Of a stretch of DNA of 6,756 bases, positions 1 to 6,157 are shown piece by piece. Position 1 is the stretch's first letter, and every line of letters starts with the position of its first letter. Position numbers and translations under genes: made by a program. The notes under the pieces were generated by a model, which made no database searches, was not told the DNA's origin, and saw nothing but the letters and a program-made list of their open reading frames with translations. The stretch is from Aliarcobacter sp. GTDB taxonomy: Bacteria; Campylobacterota; Campylobacteria; Campylobacterales; Arcobacteraceae. Location: positions 1-6,756 of the forward strand of contig JALRJW010000360.1 of assembly GCA_023268955.1 (NCBI GenBank). The letters run 5' to 3'.

Positions 1-819
1 ATAGTTGTAGCAGATCGTGGAATGTTAAACAACAATAATTTAGCTTATTTAGAAAACAATGGATATAAATATATCCTTGCAGCTAAAATTAAAAACATAT
101 CAAATGATTTAAAAGAGCAAATATCAAATTTAACATTTTTAAATGATGGAGTTACCCATACACTAAAATTTAATAAAGATATACCATATACTGATGATAA
201 GGATATAAAACAATCTATCAACATAAATCAACGATTGGTACTATCATATTCAACATCAAGAGCAAAAAAAGATAAGTATAATAGAGATAAAGCACTCGAA
301 AGACTTAAAAAGAAAATTGAATCTTCAAAATTCATAACCAAAAAAGATCTCAAACTTTCATACTATGCAAAATATCTTAATCTTGATGATCATAAATGTG
401 ATATTACTTTTAATATCAATGATAAAAAAGTTGATAATGATTCAAAACTTGATGGTATCAAAGGGTTTATTACAAATGATTTTACACTAACACCAAATGA
501 AATAATAGAACACTATAATAATCAATATGCAGTAGAACAAGCATTTAGAATATCCAAAACTGATCTAAAAATAAGACCAATATATCACAGACTTGAAACT
601 AGAATAAAAGCCCATATCCTAATATCATTTGTATCTTATTCAATTTTTAAAGAGTTTGATTCCAAACTTAAAGAAAATGATATTAAATTTAAATTCTCAC
701 AAAAACTTTTAAGAGATATAATTAAACATATGTTTGCACTAACAACAAATGGAAAATTAATCTACTTGAAATTTGATGAAATTCAACAACAAGTTTATGA
801 TGCCATTAGAAATAGTTAA
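1..819 (+). CDS. DDE transposase, IS1634/IS4-superfamily type (3' part, open at left edge)
   Basis: The frame is open from base 1, so the ATG at 22 is internal and the gene starts outside the window. The first codons read IVVADRGM, the typical block around the second catalytic Asp of IS1634-like (COG5421) transposases, followed by a GYKYILAAKIK-like strand. Near codons 170-195 is the Y-x-VEQAFR...K...LKIRPIYHR block. It carries the catalytic Glu (bases 535-537) and matches the IS4-superfamily Y-R-E-K signature. A hydrophobic stretch after RLETRIKAHI and a normal-looking C-terminus with a TAA stop follow. The first catalytic Asp lies outside the window, so activity cannot be judged; no frameshift or internal stop is seen in this part. 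The enzyme would cut and join the ends of its own insertion sequence. The family call is from remembered motifs; the DDE transposase call is firm, the exact IS family less so. Confidence 0.88.
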   Translation: MVVADRGMLNNNNLAYLENNGYKYILAAKIKNISNDLKEQISNLTFLNDGVTHTLKFNKDIPYTDDKDIKQSININQRLVLSYSTSRAKKDKYNRDKALERLKKKIESSKFITKKDLKLSYYAKYLNLDDHKCDITFNINDKKVDNDSKLDGIKGFITNDFTLTPNEIIEHYNNQYAVEQAFRISKTDLKIRPIYHRLETRIKAHILISFVSYSIFKEFDSKLKENDIKFKFSQKLLRDIIKHMFALTTNGKLIYLKFDEIQQQVYDAIRNS

Positions 820-848
820 AAAGTGTGTGTCCATATGAGAAAGTCAGG
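1..848 (+). mobile_element. Right-hand part of an insertion sequence; outer boundary uncertain
   Basis: The transposase gene implies an insertion sequence whose left end is outside the window. Its right end should lie shortly after the stop at 819, because by about 849 a different reading frame begins that looks like the tail of a host gene. The stretch 823-848, which begins GTGTGTGTCC, is the candidate terminal region. The matching left inverted repeat and the target duplication cannot be seen, so the end coordinate is an estimate. Confidence 0.45.
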
Positions 849-947
849 AATATATTAGAAAATTATGTTGTAGATAATAATGATGAGAAAAATGGTGAAA
901 ATGTTAAAGAAAATAAAGAAGCCGACAACCAAGAAATAAATTCTTAG
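849..947 (+). pseudogene. Orphan C-terminal tail of an unidentified gene, probably cut by the IS
   Basis: This frame is open without a plausible start codon and reads NILENYVVDNNDEK, then an Asn/Glu/Lys-rich tail ending EINS and a TAG stop at 945-947. The frame stays open upstream to 816, which runs into the IS end region, so the true junction lies somewhere between 820 and 849. The charged, low-complexity ending is typical of protein C-termini in AT-rich Campylobacterota. Its stop overlaps the purT stop on the other strand (944-946), a compact tail-to-tail arrangement expected of a real convergent neighbour. I do not recognise the parent protein. Alternatively this is non-coding spacer that is open by chance, since 33 codons is short. 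Confidence 0.4.
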
Positions 948-2113
948 TTATCTTTGAAATTTCCTATAATCTCTTTAGCTTTTTGTAAAGCTCTATCTGA
1001 AGAGTCTTTGTCAAATGTTAAAGCAACAGCCATTCTTCTTCCCTTATGCGATTGAGGTTTTCCAAATACTCTAATGATACTATCATTTGTAAAACTAGAG
1101 TTAAAAATATCAATTTGCGGGTTAAATGAATCACCTTGTGCTTTATATGCTGCACTAGCTCCAGCTCCATAGTTTACATAACCTAATGGAAGATTTAAAA
1201 TAGCTTTTAAGTGAAGAGCAAATTCACTATGACTTTGAGTAATCATAGTAACCATTCCTGTATCATGAGGTCTTGGGCTTACTTCAGAAAAATAAACATC
1301 ATCACCTTTTACAAATAATTCAACACCAAAAATACCTCTACCACCTAAACCATCTGTGATAGTTTTAGCAACAGCTTGAGCTTTTTTCTTAGCAATTTCA
1401 CTCATGTTCATAGGTTGCCATGAGAAGATGTAATCTCCATCTTGTTGAATATGTCCAATTGGTTCACAAAATACAGTTTCAATCTCATTTCTAGCTGTTA
1501 AAAGTGTAATTTCATAATCAAATGTAATAAACTCTTCAACGATTAATTCACTAGCATCTCCTCTAGCTTCTTTTGCTAAATTCCATGAATTTTCAATGTC
1601 ATCAGGAGTTTTTGCAATACTTTGACCGTGTCCTGAAGAACTCATAACAGGTTTGATTACACAAGGAAAACCAATTTCCTTTGCAGCCTCTTTTAATCCA
1701 TCTAAAGTAGTTACAAATTTATATTTACTAGTTGGAAGTCCAAGTTGCTCAGCTGCAAACTCTCTAATGTTTTTTCTATTCATAGTTTTATTTACAGCAT
1801 CCGCATTTGGGATTACATGAAAACCTTCTTTTTCAGCTTTAATTAAAGCCCCAATATTGATTGCTTCAATCTCAGGTAGAATATAAGTAGGTTTTTCTCT
1901 TCTGATTATGTCTAAAATCTCATTTTCATTTTTCATATTAATTGTATATGCTTTATTTGCAACAAGTTGAGCAGGGGCATTGCTATATGAATCAACTGCA
2001 ATAGTTTCAATTCCTAATCTTTGAGCTTCAATAACTACTTCTTTACCTAATTCACCGCTTCCTAAAAGCATAATTTTAATTGAATCAGATTTCAAAGGTG
2101 CTGTAAAAATCAT
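944..2113 (-). CDS. purT: Formate-dependent phosphoribosylglycinamide formyltransferase (GAR transformylase 2)
   Basis: PurT is an ATP-grasp enzyme that uses formate and ATP to formylate GAR to FGAR, the third step of purine synthesis, without a folate cofactor; it is cytoplasmic. The 389 residues match the ~392 of the E. coli enzyme nearly end to end. Visible blocks are MLLGSGELGKE (residues 15-25, N-terminal nucleotide-fold loop), LPEIEAI (79-85, substrate region), KPVMSSSGHGQS (154-165, ATP-grasp loop), GVELFV (263-268) and SEVSPRPHDTG (276-286). Glu265 and Glu277 fit the magnesium-binding pair of the family. The start ATG overlaps the stop of the upstream glucosaminidase gene (TAATG) and has AAGGAT just before it, so translational coupling is likely. 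It is the last gene of the minus-strand string. It frees this step from 10-formyl-tetrahydrofolate. No purN is visible here, but the window is too small to exclude one elsewhere. Confidence 0.97.
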   Translation of the reverse strand: MIFTAPLKSDSIKIMLLGSGELGKEVVIEAQRLGIETIAVDSYSNAPAQLVANKAYTINMKNENEILDIIRREKPTYILPEIEAINIGALIKAEKEGFHVIPNADAVNKTMNRKNIREFAAEQLGLPTSKYKFVTTLDGLKEAAKEIGFPCVIKPVMSSSGHGQSIAKTPDDIENSWNLAKEARGDASELIVEEFITFDYEITLLTARNEIETVFCEPIGHIQQDGDYIFSWQPMNMSEIAKKKAQAVAKTITDGLGGRGIFGVELFVKGDDVYFSEVSPRPHDTGMVTMITQSHSEFALHLKAILNLPLGYVNYGAGASAAYKAQGDSFNPQIDIFNSSFTNDSIIRVFGKPQSHKGRRMAVALTFDKDSSDRALQKAKEIIGNFKDN

Positions 2114-2991
2114 TATAATCCTTTTGTTTTATTAAAAAATTTTGTGTCAAATCTTTCTAAATCATTACTAGTAATAAGATTATCTAGAATTTCTAAATAA
2201 TCATGACCAATTCCTGAATATTTCAACATAGTTTGAGATAAGATTTTACCACTTAATGGCTTATTTTCTCTTCTTAATTCTACTCTTTTTTCTTTAAACT
2301 CATAATAAGCTGCGTTTGTATTTAAGTTAAACATATAAGCTTTTACAGATGCTTGCAAGCTTTTGAAGATTCGTATAAAGTGAGTTGCATCTTCATCTCT
2401 TTTTAGTGGCATTAAACCATTTTTAGGAGTATAAGTCCAGTGACCAAATATATTGTTTGCTTCTTTTATAAATCGACTCTTACCCCAACCGCTTTCAACG
2501 GCAGCTTGAGCTAATGCTTGAGAAGGTGGTACTATGTCAACTCTTTTTAAAAGCTCTTTTACATCATAAAGATAAGAGACTCTGTATTTTTTTAAAATGC
2601 TTTGATATTTTTTGAAATTTGGCGATGAAAAATTCCAATTTAGAATAGTTTGATTTGCAAATTCTAAAACAATTTTTCTTTCATTAAATATATTTAGATT
2701 CTCTTTTTCAATAAGTTTATACATGTAATTAAAAAAATAGTTTTTTGATTTTGAAGTTGATGAAATATTATAGTATTCAGCAGGTAAGCCTCCATTTTCT
2801 AAAGGAGGTTGACCTAAAGTAGTCACTTCTTGAGGTTTTTCTTGAAATGTTTCTTGACTTATATCTTCATCTATAAATTCTTGCACTACGTCTTGAACAG
2901 AACTTGTTGTATGTGAAGGCATAATTTCTTCATTTGAAAATAAAACAGTTGCAAATAATCCAAATATTATTAAAAATTTATATAAAAACAT
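2113..2991 (-). CDS. Secreted Bax-like glucosaminidase-domain protein
   Basis: This is a predicted peptidoglycan hydrolase of the glucosaminidase family (PF01832), the group that includes E. coli Bax. Residues 1-19 form a signal peptide (Lys5, then a hydrophobic run ending VLFS); there is no lipobox cysteine, so it is probably periplasmic. Residues about 25-70 are an acidic, Gln-rich linker. The catalytic domain covers about 150-275: VPPSQALAQAAVESGWGKS with the presumed catalytic Glu166, then NNIFGHW (180-185), and a C-terminal NTNAAYY...LR...KPLSG...YSGIGHDYLE block characteristic of the Bax subfamily. The start is supported by AAAAGGA a few bases upstream. It sits 9 bp after dapF, which makes the meso-diaminopimelate of the peptidoglycan peptide, and overlaps purT by one base. 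It would cleave the glycan backbone next to N-acetylglucosamine. The fold is firm; the exact bond and role (turnover, flagellar or secretion-channel insertion) are not shown by sequence. Confidence 0.88.
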   Translation of the reverse strand: MFLYKFLIIFGLFATVLFSNEEIMPSHTTSSVQDVVQEFIDEDISQETFQEKPQEVTTLGQPPLENGGLPAEYYNISSTSKSKNYFFNYMYKLIEKENLNIFNERKIVLEFANQTILNWNFSSPNFKKYQSILKKYRVSYLYDVKELLKRVDIVPPSQALAQAAVESGWGKSRFIKEANNIFGHWTYTPKNGLMPLKRDEDATHFIRIFKSLQASVKAYMFNLNTNAAYYEFKEKRVELRRENKPLSGKILSQTMLKYSGIGHDYLEILDNLITSNDLERFDTKFFNKTKGL

Positions 2992-3000
2992 ATTTTCCTT

Positions 3001-3741
3001 TTAATGAATGTTTGCTGTAAAGACATTTTTTACAGCCCCTTTAAAATAGATAGTGTCATTTTTTAAAGACAATGTTAATTCTTCATTGCTTTTAGGATAA
3101 ACAAAAGTTTTATCACTTACAAGCCCTAGTTTAAATGCTCTTAGAAAACATGCACTCATACCAGTTCCACAAGCTAATGTTTCACCCTCAACACCTCTTT
3201 CGTAAGTTCTTACTTTGATTACACCATTTTCAATTTTTGCATAATTTACATTTGCATTATGTTCATATCTCATTTTAGCACTTAAATCATGGTCATAATC
3301 ATTTAAATCTTCTGTAATAGTTACTAAATGAGGAACTCCTGTATCAACTAAATACCAAGTTTTACCATATTGTTCAAACTCTTCTTTGATTACTTTATAT
3401 GGTGTTAATTGTGTTTCAACAACATTGCTTTCAACACTTGATTCAATAATCCCAGCACCAGTTAGAAATTTCATTTTAGAAGGTGCTAAACCATTCGAAT
3501 AAGCATAATGTGCACAAGCTCTAGTTCCATTTCCACACATAGCAGCATGGCTACCATCATTGTTGTAAAATAACCATTCAAAATCAGCAGTTTCATTAGG
3601 AACAATTACTATTAGTCCATCTGCACCAACACCTTCTGTTCTATTACAAAGTTTTATTGCTAAATCAGAATAATCTTTTTTTACAAGTGAATGAAAAATT
3701 ACAAAGTCATTTCCACTAGCACTATATTTTTCATATGTCAT
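3001..3741 (-). CDS. dapF: Diaminopimelate epimerase
   Basis: DapF converts LL- to meso-diaminopimelate, the precursor of lysine and of the peptidoglycan crosslink; it is cofactor-free and cytoplasmic. It has two mirror-image halves with one catalytic Cys each: Cys69 in NNDGSHAAMCGNGTR and Cys191 in ETLACGTGMSA. Other family blocks are SASGNDF (7-13), NRTEGVGADGL (33-43), GVPHLV (135-140), NVNY (164-167) and VRTYERGVEGET (177-188). At 246 residues it is shorter than the ~274 of E. coli, but both halves and both Cys are present, so the difference is in loops; short forms are usual in Campylobacterota as far as I recall. The start has AGGAAAT upstream. It follows coaE by 20 bp and precedes the glucosaminidase gene by 9 bp, so all three are probably cotranscribed. 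Confidence 0.97.
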   Translation of the reverse strand: MTYEKYSASGNDFVIFHSLVKKDYSDLAIKLCNRTEGVGADGLIVIVPNETADFEWLFYNNDGSHAAMCGNGTRACAHYAYSNGLAPSKMKFLTGAGIIESSVESNVVETQLTPYKVIKEEFEQYGKTWYLVDTGVPHLVTITEDLNDYDHDLSAKMRYEHNANVNYAKIENGVIKVRTYERGVEGETLACGTGMSACFLRAFKLGLVSDKTFVYPKSNEELTLSLKNDTIYFKGAVKNVFTANIH

Positions 3742-3761
3742 TTTAATTTCCTAATTTAAAT

Positions 3762-4352
3762 TTATATTATTAAATCCATGATTCTTTCAACTTCAGCTTG
3801 AAGATGTTTCAAATCTTTTGAATTATCAATAACCATATCAGCCATCTCTTTTTTCTTCTCAATATCCCATTGATTTGAAATTTTAAGTTCGGCCTCTTCT
3901 TTTGTGATTTTATCCCTATCCATTAATCTTTTTACTTGAATCTCTTTTGGTGTATAAATTACAAGTGATCTTGGAATTGGATAGTGCATTTTCTCAAAAA
4001 ATAGAGGTATATCAATAAAATAAGGTTTGTTTTGTAACTCAAATACCCTAGATTCTTTGATAATTTCATCTTTAATCAATGGATGTAACAAAGCTTCAAG
4101 TTTAAGTTTGTTTTCTTCATTTGAGAAAATGATTTTCCCAAGTTCTTTTCTTATAACTTTTCCATTTTCAACATATTGTTCACCAAACATTGAAGCTATT
4201 TTCCCACTATTCTCATCAAGGAGCCTATGTGCTATTTTATCAGCATCAATTGTTAAAAAACCATGAAGTTTAAAAAGGTTACAAGTTGTACTTTTACCCG
4301 TTGATATTCCGCCTGTAAGGGCGATTGCATTTTTAAATAAATCTATACTCAT
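3762..4352 (-). CDS. coaE: Dephospho-CoA kinase
   Basis: CoaE phosphorylates the 3' hydroxyl of the ribose of dephospho-CoA with ATP, the last step of coenzyme A synthesis. The 196 residues fit a family of about 200. The P-loop is ALTGGISTGKST (11-22). It is followed by DADKIAHRLL (36-45), LEALLHPLI (substrate-binding His-Pro), IPLFFEKMHY (equivalent to the pLLfE block) and VIYTPKEIQVKRLMDRD with its basic lid residues. The C-terminal NQWDIEKKKEMADMVIDN helix and strand are also characteristic. No good Shine-Dalgarno sequence precedes the ATG. A 5-bp perfect inverted repeat, GTAGA-TAT-TCTAC (4354-4366), lies directly upstream of the start, so translation may be weak or depend on ribosomes arriving from the speE-like gene 52 bp upstream. 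No frame damage is seen. Confidence 0.96.
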   Translation of the reverse strand: MSIDLFKNAIALTGGISTGKSTTCNLFKLHGFLTIDADKIAHRLLDENSGKIASMFGEQYVENGKVIRKELGKIIFSNEENKLKLEALLHPLIKDEIIKESRVFELQNKPYFIDIPLFFEKMHYPIPRSLVIYTPKEIQVKRLMDRDKITKEEAELKISNQWDIEKKKEMADMVIDNSKDLKHLQAEVERIMDLII

Positions 4353-4404
4353 GGTAGATATTCTACTAAAAGTATGATTTATTTATGTTTAGAAGAGGTT
4401 TTGC

Positions 4405-4950
4405 TTATCTTTTTGCAATACCTGTTAAGTCTTTGTGTTCAGCAGCTGGGAAAACAAAAGAAGCATTGTGAATTTCAGCACTATAGTACTCTAATCCATC
4501 TAATAAATCTGCTCTTTGAAGATTTAAATCAGCTGTTGGGTGGTGTCTTTTTGAAGCAATAATAGAAGTGTTATGACCAAATCTAAATGGCATTGCAATC
4601 CAGAATTTTTCACCAACTAATGATAAATCAGCTTTTAATTTATCAGAGTTTTTAGAATAAGCAGAAGTAGCAAAAGTGATTAATCCATCATCCTTTAAAA
4701 TTCTATTTATATTTGCTAGTAAAATCTCATCAATTTCAACATCTGTTAAAATAATTACGTCAATGTCTTTGTCATTTTTTGAGTTTAATAAAGCAACATC
4801 ACCTTTTTCAATGTTCGCATAAGCATGCTTTTGCAGTTGATTTTCAATTTCTTCATTAATTGTACCAATTACTAAAACATTAGAAGCTTCTTGATGTGTA
4901 CATAAAGGTACATGTACCATCATTTCATTAAATGCTATTGTATCTTTCAT
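4405..4950 (-). CDS. speE: Spermidine synthase-like protein, shortened SpeE homologue
   Basis: This protein resembles spermidine synthase (putrescine aminopropyltransferase, Rossmann methyltransferase fold). Matches are FNEMMVHVPLCTH (8-20, the conserved helix before the cofactor site), VLVIGTI (26-32, first strand), the ILKDDGLITFATSA strand region, FRFGHNTSIIASKRHHP, and the C-terminal LEYYSAEIHNASFVFP block. At 181 residues it lacks the ~75-residue N-terminal beta domain of standard enzymes (about 260-290). After the first strand it has GTINEEIEN in place of the GGGDGG loop that holds decarboxylated S-adenosylmethionine. H. pylori SpeE also lacks that loop, so this is a group trait and not necessarily decay. 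The start is supported by AAGGAT 9 bases upstream, and the promoter at 4986-4994 lies just before it, leaving no room for the missing domain in this frame. It is first in the minus-strand string. Fold membership is good; enzymatic activity is uncertain. Confidence 0.8.
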   Translation of the reverse strand: MKDTIAFNEMMVHVPLCTHQEASNVLVIGTINEEIENQLQKHAYANIEKGDVALLNSKNDKDIDVIILTDVEIDEILLANINRILKDDGLITFATSAYSKNSDKLKADLSLVGEKFWIAMPFRFGHNTSIIASKRHHPTADLNLQRADLLDGLEYYSAEIHNASFVFPAAEHKDLTGIAKR

Positions 4951-4981
4951 AAAATATAATCCTTAAAATTTATAAATAATT

Positions 4982-4990
4982 TGCTATAAT
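4982..4990 (+). promoter_or_regulatory. Extended -10 for purM
   Basis: TGCTATAAT is a perfect extended -10 (TGn plus TATAAT). A start near 4997 gives a leader of about 52 bases, too short for a purine riboswitch. The upstream region is a series of A/T tracts, as in Campylobacterota promoters, with no clear -35 box. Confidence 0.7.
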
Positions 4991-4994
4991 ACCA
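4986..4994 (-). promoter_or_regulatory. Extended -10 for the speE-like/coaE/dapF/glucosaminidase/purT string
   Basis: Read on the minus strand the bases are TGGTATTAT, a TGn extension plus a near-consensus -10 hexamer. Transcription would start around 4979 and leave a leader of about 29 bases containing the AAGGAT ribosome-binding site. There is no clear -35 box, which is usual for sigma-70 promoters of Campylobacterota. It overlaps the plus-strand -10 of purM. Confidence 0.6.
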
Positions 4995-5048
4995 AAATTT
5001 TTTTAAATAACATAAAGAAGACAAATACTATTAGAAAAAAGGTGAATA

Positions 5049-6044
5049 ATGAGTACAGTTAGTTACAAAGATGCTGGAGTTGATATTGATGCAGGTAATC
5101 AATTCGTTGAAAATATCAAGCCACACGTTAAATCAACATTAATCCCAGGTGTACTTGGTGGAATTGGTTCTTTTGCAGGTGCATTTGAATTACCGCAAGG
5201 ATATAAAAACCCAGTTTTACTATCAGGAACTGATGGTGTTGGGACAAAACTAAAATTAGCAATTGATTCTAAAAAATTCGATACAGTTGGAATTGACTTA
5301 GTTGCTATGTGTACAAACGATTTATTATGTAACTTTGGTGAACCATTATTTTTCTTAGATTATTATGCAACTGCTAAACTTGATGTAAATGAAGCAACAG
5401 ATGTTGTTAAAGGTATTGCTCAAGGGTGTATTCAATCAGAATGTGCACTAGTAGGTGGTGAAACTGCTGAAATGCCTGGAATGTATAAAGAGGGTGATTT
5501 CGATTTAGCTGGTTTTTGTGTTGGAATTGCTGAAAAAGATGAGCTAAATAGAATTGAAAAAGTTCAAGCTGGAGATGTGTTAATTGCATTACCTTCATCT
5601 GGTATCCACTCAAATGGATTTTCACTAGTTAGAAAGTTACTTCTTGAAAAATTAGGAATGAGTTTAGAAGATGATTTTAATGGAAAACCATTAAAAGATG
5701 TTTTACTTGAACCAACAAGAATTTATGTTAAAGAATTTAAAGCAAATAAAGATAATATCAATGCTTTAGCCCATATTACAGGTGGGGGAATTACTGAAAA
5801 CTTACCTAGAGTTTTACCTGATAATTTAAAAGCTGTTATTAAAAGAGACTCTATTAGAGTTCTTCCAATTTTTGAATTTATGGGTAACCACGTGGAGACT
5901 GAAGAAATGTACAGAACATTCAATATGGGTGTTGGTATGATTTTAGTTGTAAACCCTGCAAATGTAGATGCTATTTTAGCTAATACTGATGGATATGTTA
6001 TTGGTGAATTAGCAGATGGTCAAAAAGGTGTAGAGTACATCTAG
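5049..6044 (+). CDS. purM: Phosphoribosylformylglycinamidine cyclo-ligase (AIR synthetase)
   Basis: PurM closes the imidazole ring of FGAM with ATP to give AIR, the fifth step of purine synthesis. It belongs to the PurM/SelD/ThiL/HypE ATP-binding superfamily and works as a cytoplasmic dimer. The 331 residues compare with 345 in E. coli and align almost throughout: SYKDAGVDIDAGN (5-17), SGTDGVGTKLKLA (59-71, ATP and phosphate site), IDLVAMCTNDLL (82-93), EPLFFLDYYAT (98-108), GGETAEMPGMY (136-146), SSGIHSNG (183-190), EPTRIYVK (221-228), HITGGGITENLPRVLP (242-257) and MYRTFNMGVGM (287-297). The ATG has AAGGTG five bases upstream. It is transcribed alone: divergent from the speE-like string, with a terminator right behind it. 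The chemistry links it to purT, which ends the divergent transcript. Confidence 0.98.
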   Translation: MSTVSYKDAGVDIDAGNQFVENIKPHVKSTLIPGVLGGIGSFAGAFELPQGYKNPVLLSGTDGVGTKLKLAIDSKKFDTVGIDLVAMCTNDLLCNFGEPLFFLDYYATAKLDVNEATDVVKGIAQGCIQSECALVGGETAEMPGMYKEGDFDLAGFCVGIAEKDELNRIEKVQAGDVLIALPSSGIHSNGFSLVRKLLLEKLGMSLEDDFNGKPLKDVLLEPTRIYVKEFKANKDNINALAHITGGGITENLPRVLPDNLKAVIKRDSIRVLPIFEFMGNHVETEEMYRTFNMGVGMILVVNPANVDAILANTDGYVIGELADGQKGVEYI

Positions 6045-6061
6045 TACTTATACTTAAATAT

Positions 6062-6098
6062 TGAAAAAGAGAAATTAAATACTCTTTTTCATTTATTT
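6062..6098 (+). terminator. Intrinsic terminator of purM
   Basis: A perfect 10-bp inverted repeat (TGAAAAAGAG at 6062-6071 and CTCTTTTTCA at 6082-6091) with a 10-base loop is followed by TTTATTT. It starts 17 bases after the purM stop. The stem is poor in G/C, which is usual in this AT-rich background, so efficiency may be modest. Confidence 0.72.
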
Positions 6099-6110
6099 AA
6101 AAATAAACTC

Positions 6111-6139
6111 TTCAAAAATATGTATTTTTTAGTTTTGAA
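6111..6139. repeat. Nested AT-rich inverted repeats upstream of the cupin gene
   Basis: Outer arms TTCAAAA (6111-6117) and TTTTGAA (6133-6139) enclose an inner palindrome AAAAATA-TG-TATTTTT (6114-6129). The outer and inner pairings share bases, so only one can form at a time. It could be an operator, a second weak terminator, or a chance product of A/T richness. It ends 18 bases before the cupin start codon. Confidence 0.4.
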
Positions 6140-6157
6140 CTTCTAAAAGTAATATAG

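Noticed and set aside
823..848. Terminal inverted repeat of the insertion sequence
   Set aside because: The left end is outside the window, so no repeat pair can be tested; kept only as an approximate boundary.
4027..4266. 79-codon plus-strand open frame
   Set aside because: It lies wholly inside coaE on the other strand, has a Ser/Phe-rich low-complexity translation, no ribosome-binding site and no family resemblance.
4374..4562. 62-codon plus-strand open frame
   Set aside because: Mostly antisense to the end of the speE-like gene, whose family motifs are convincing; no promoter or ribosome-binding site.
4995..5048. Purine riboswitch in the purM leader
   Set aside because: The predicted leader is only about 52 bases, A/T-rich and without paired stems; too short for an aptamer.
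5407..5625. 72-codon minus-strand open frame
   Set aside because: Antisense shadow of conserved purM blocks; Gln/His/Leu-rich translation is an artefact of the purM codons.
5723..5923. 66-codon minus-strand open frame
   Set aside because: Antisense to purM with no initiation signals or recognisable motif.
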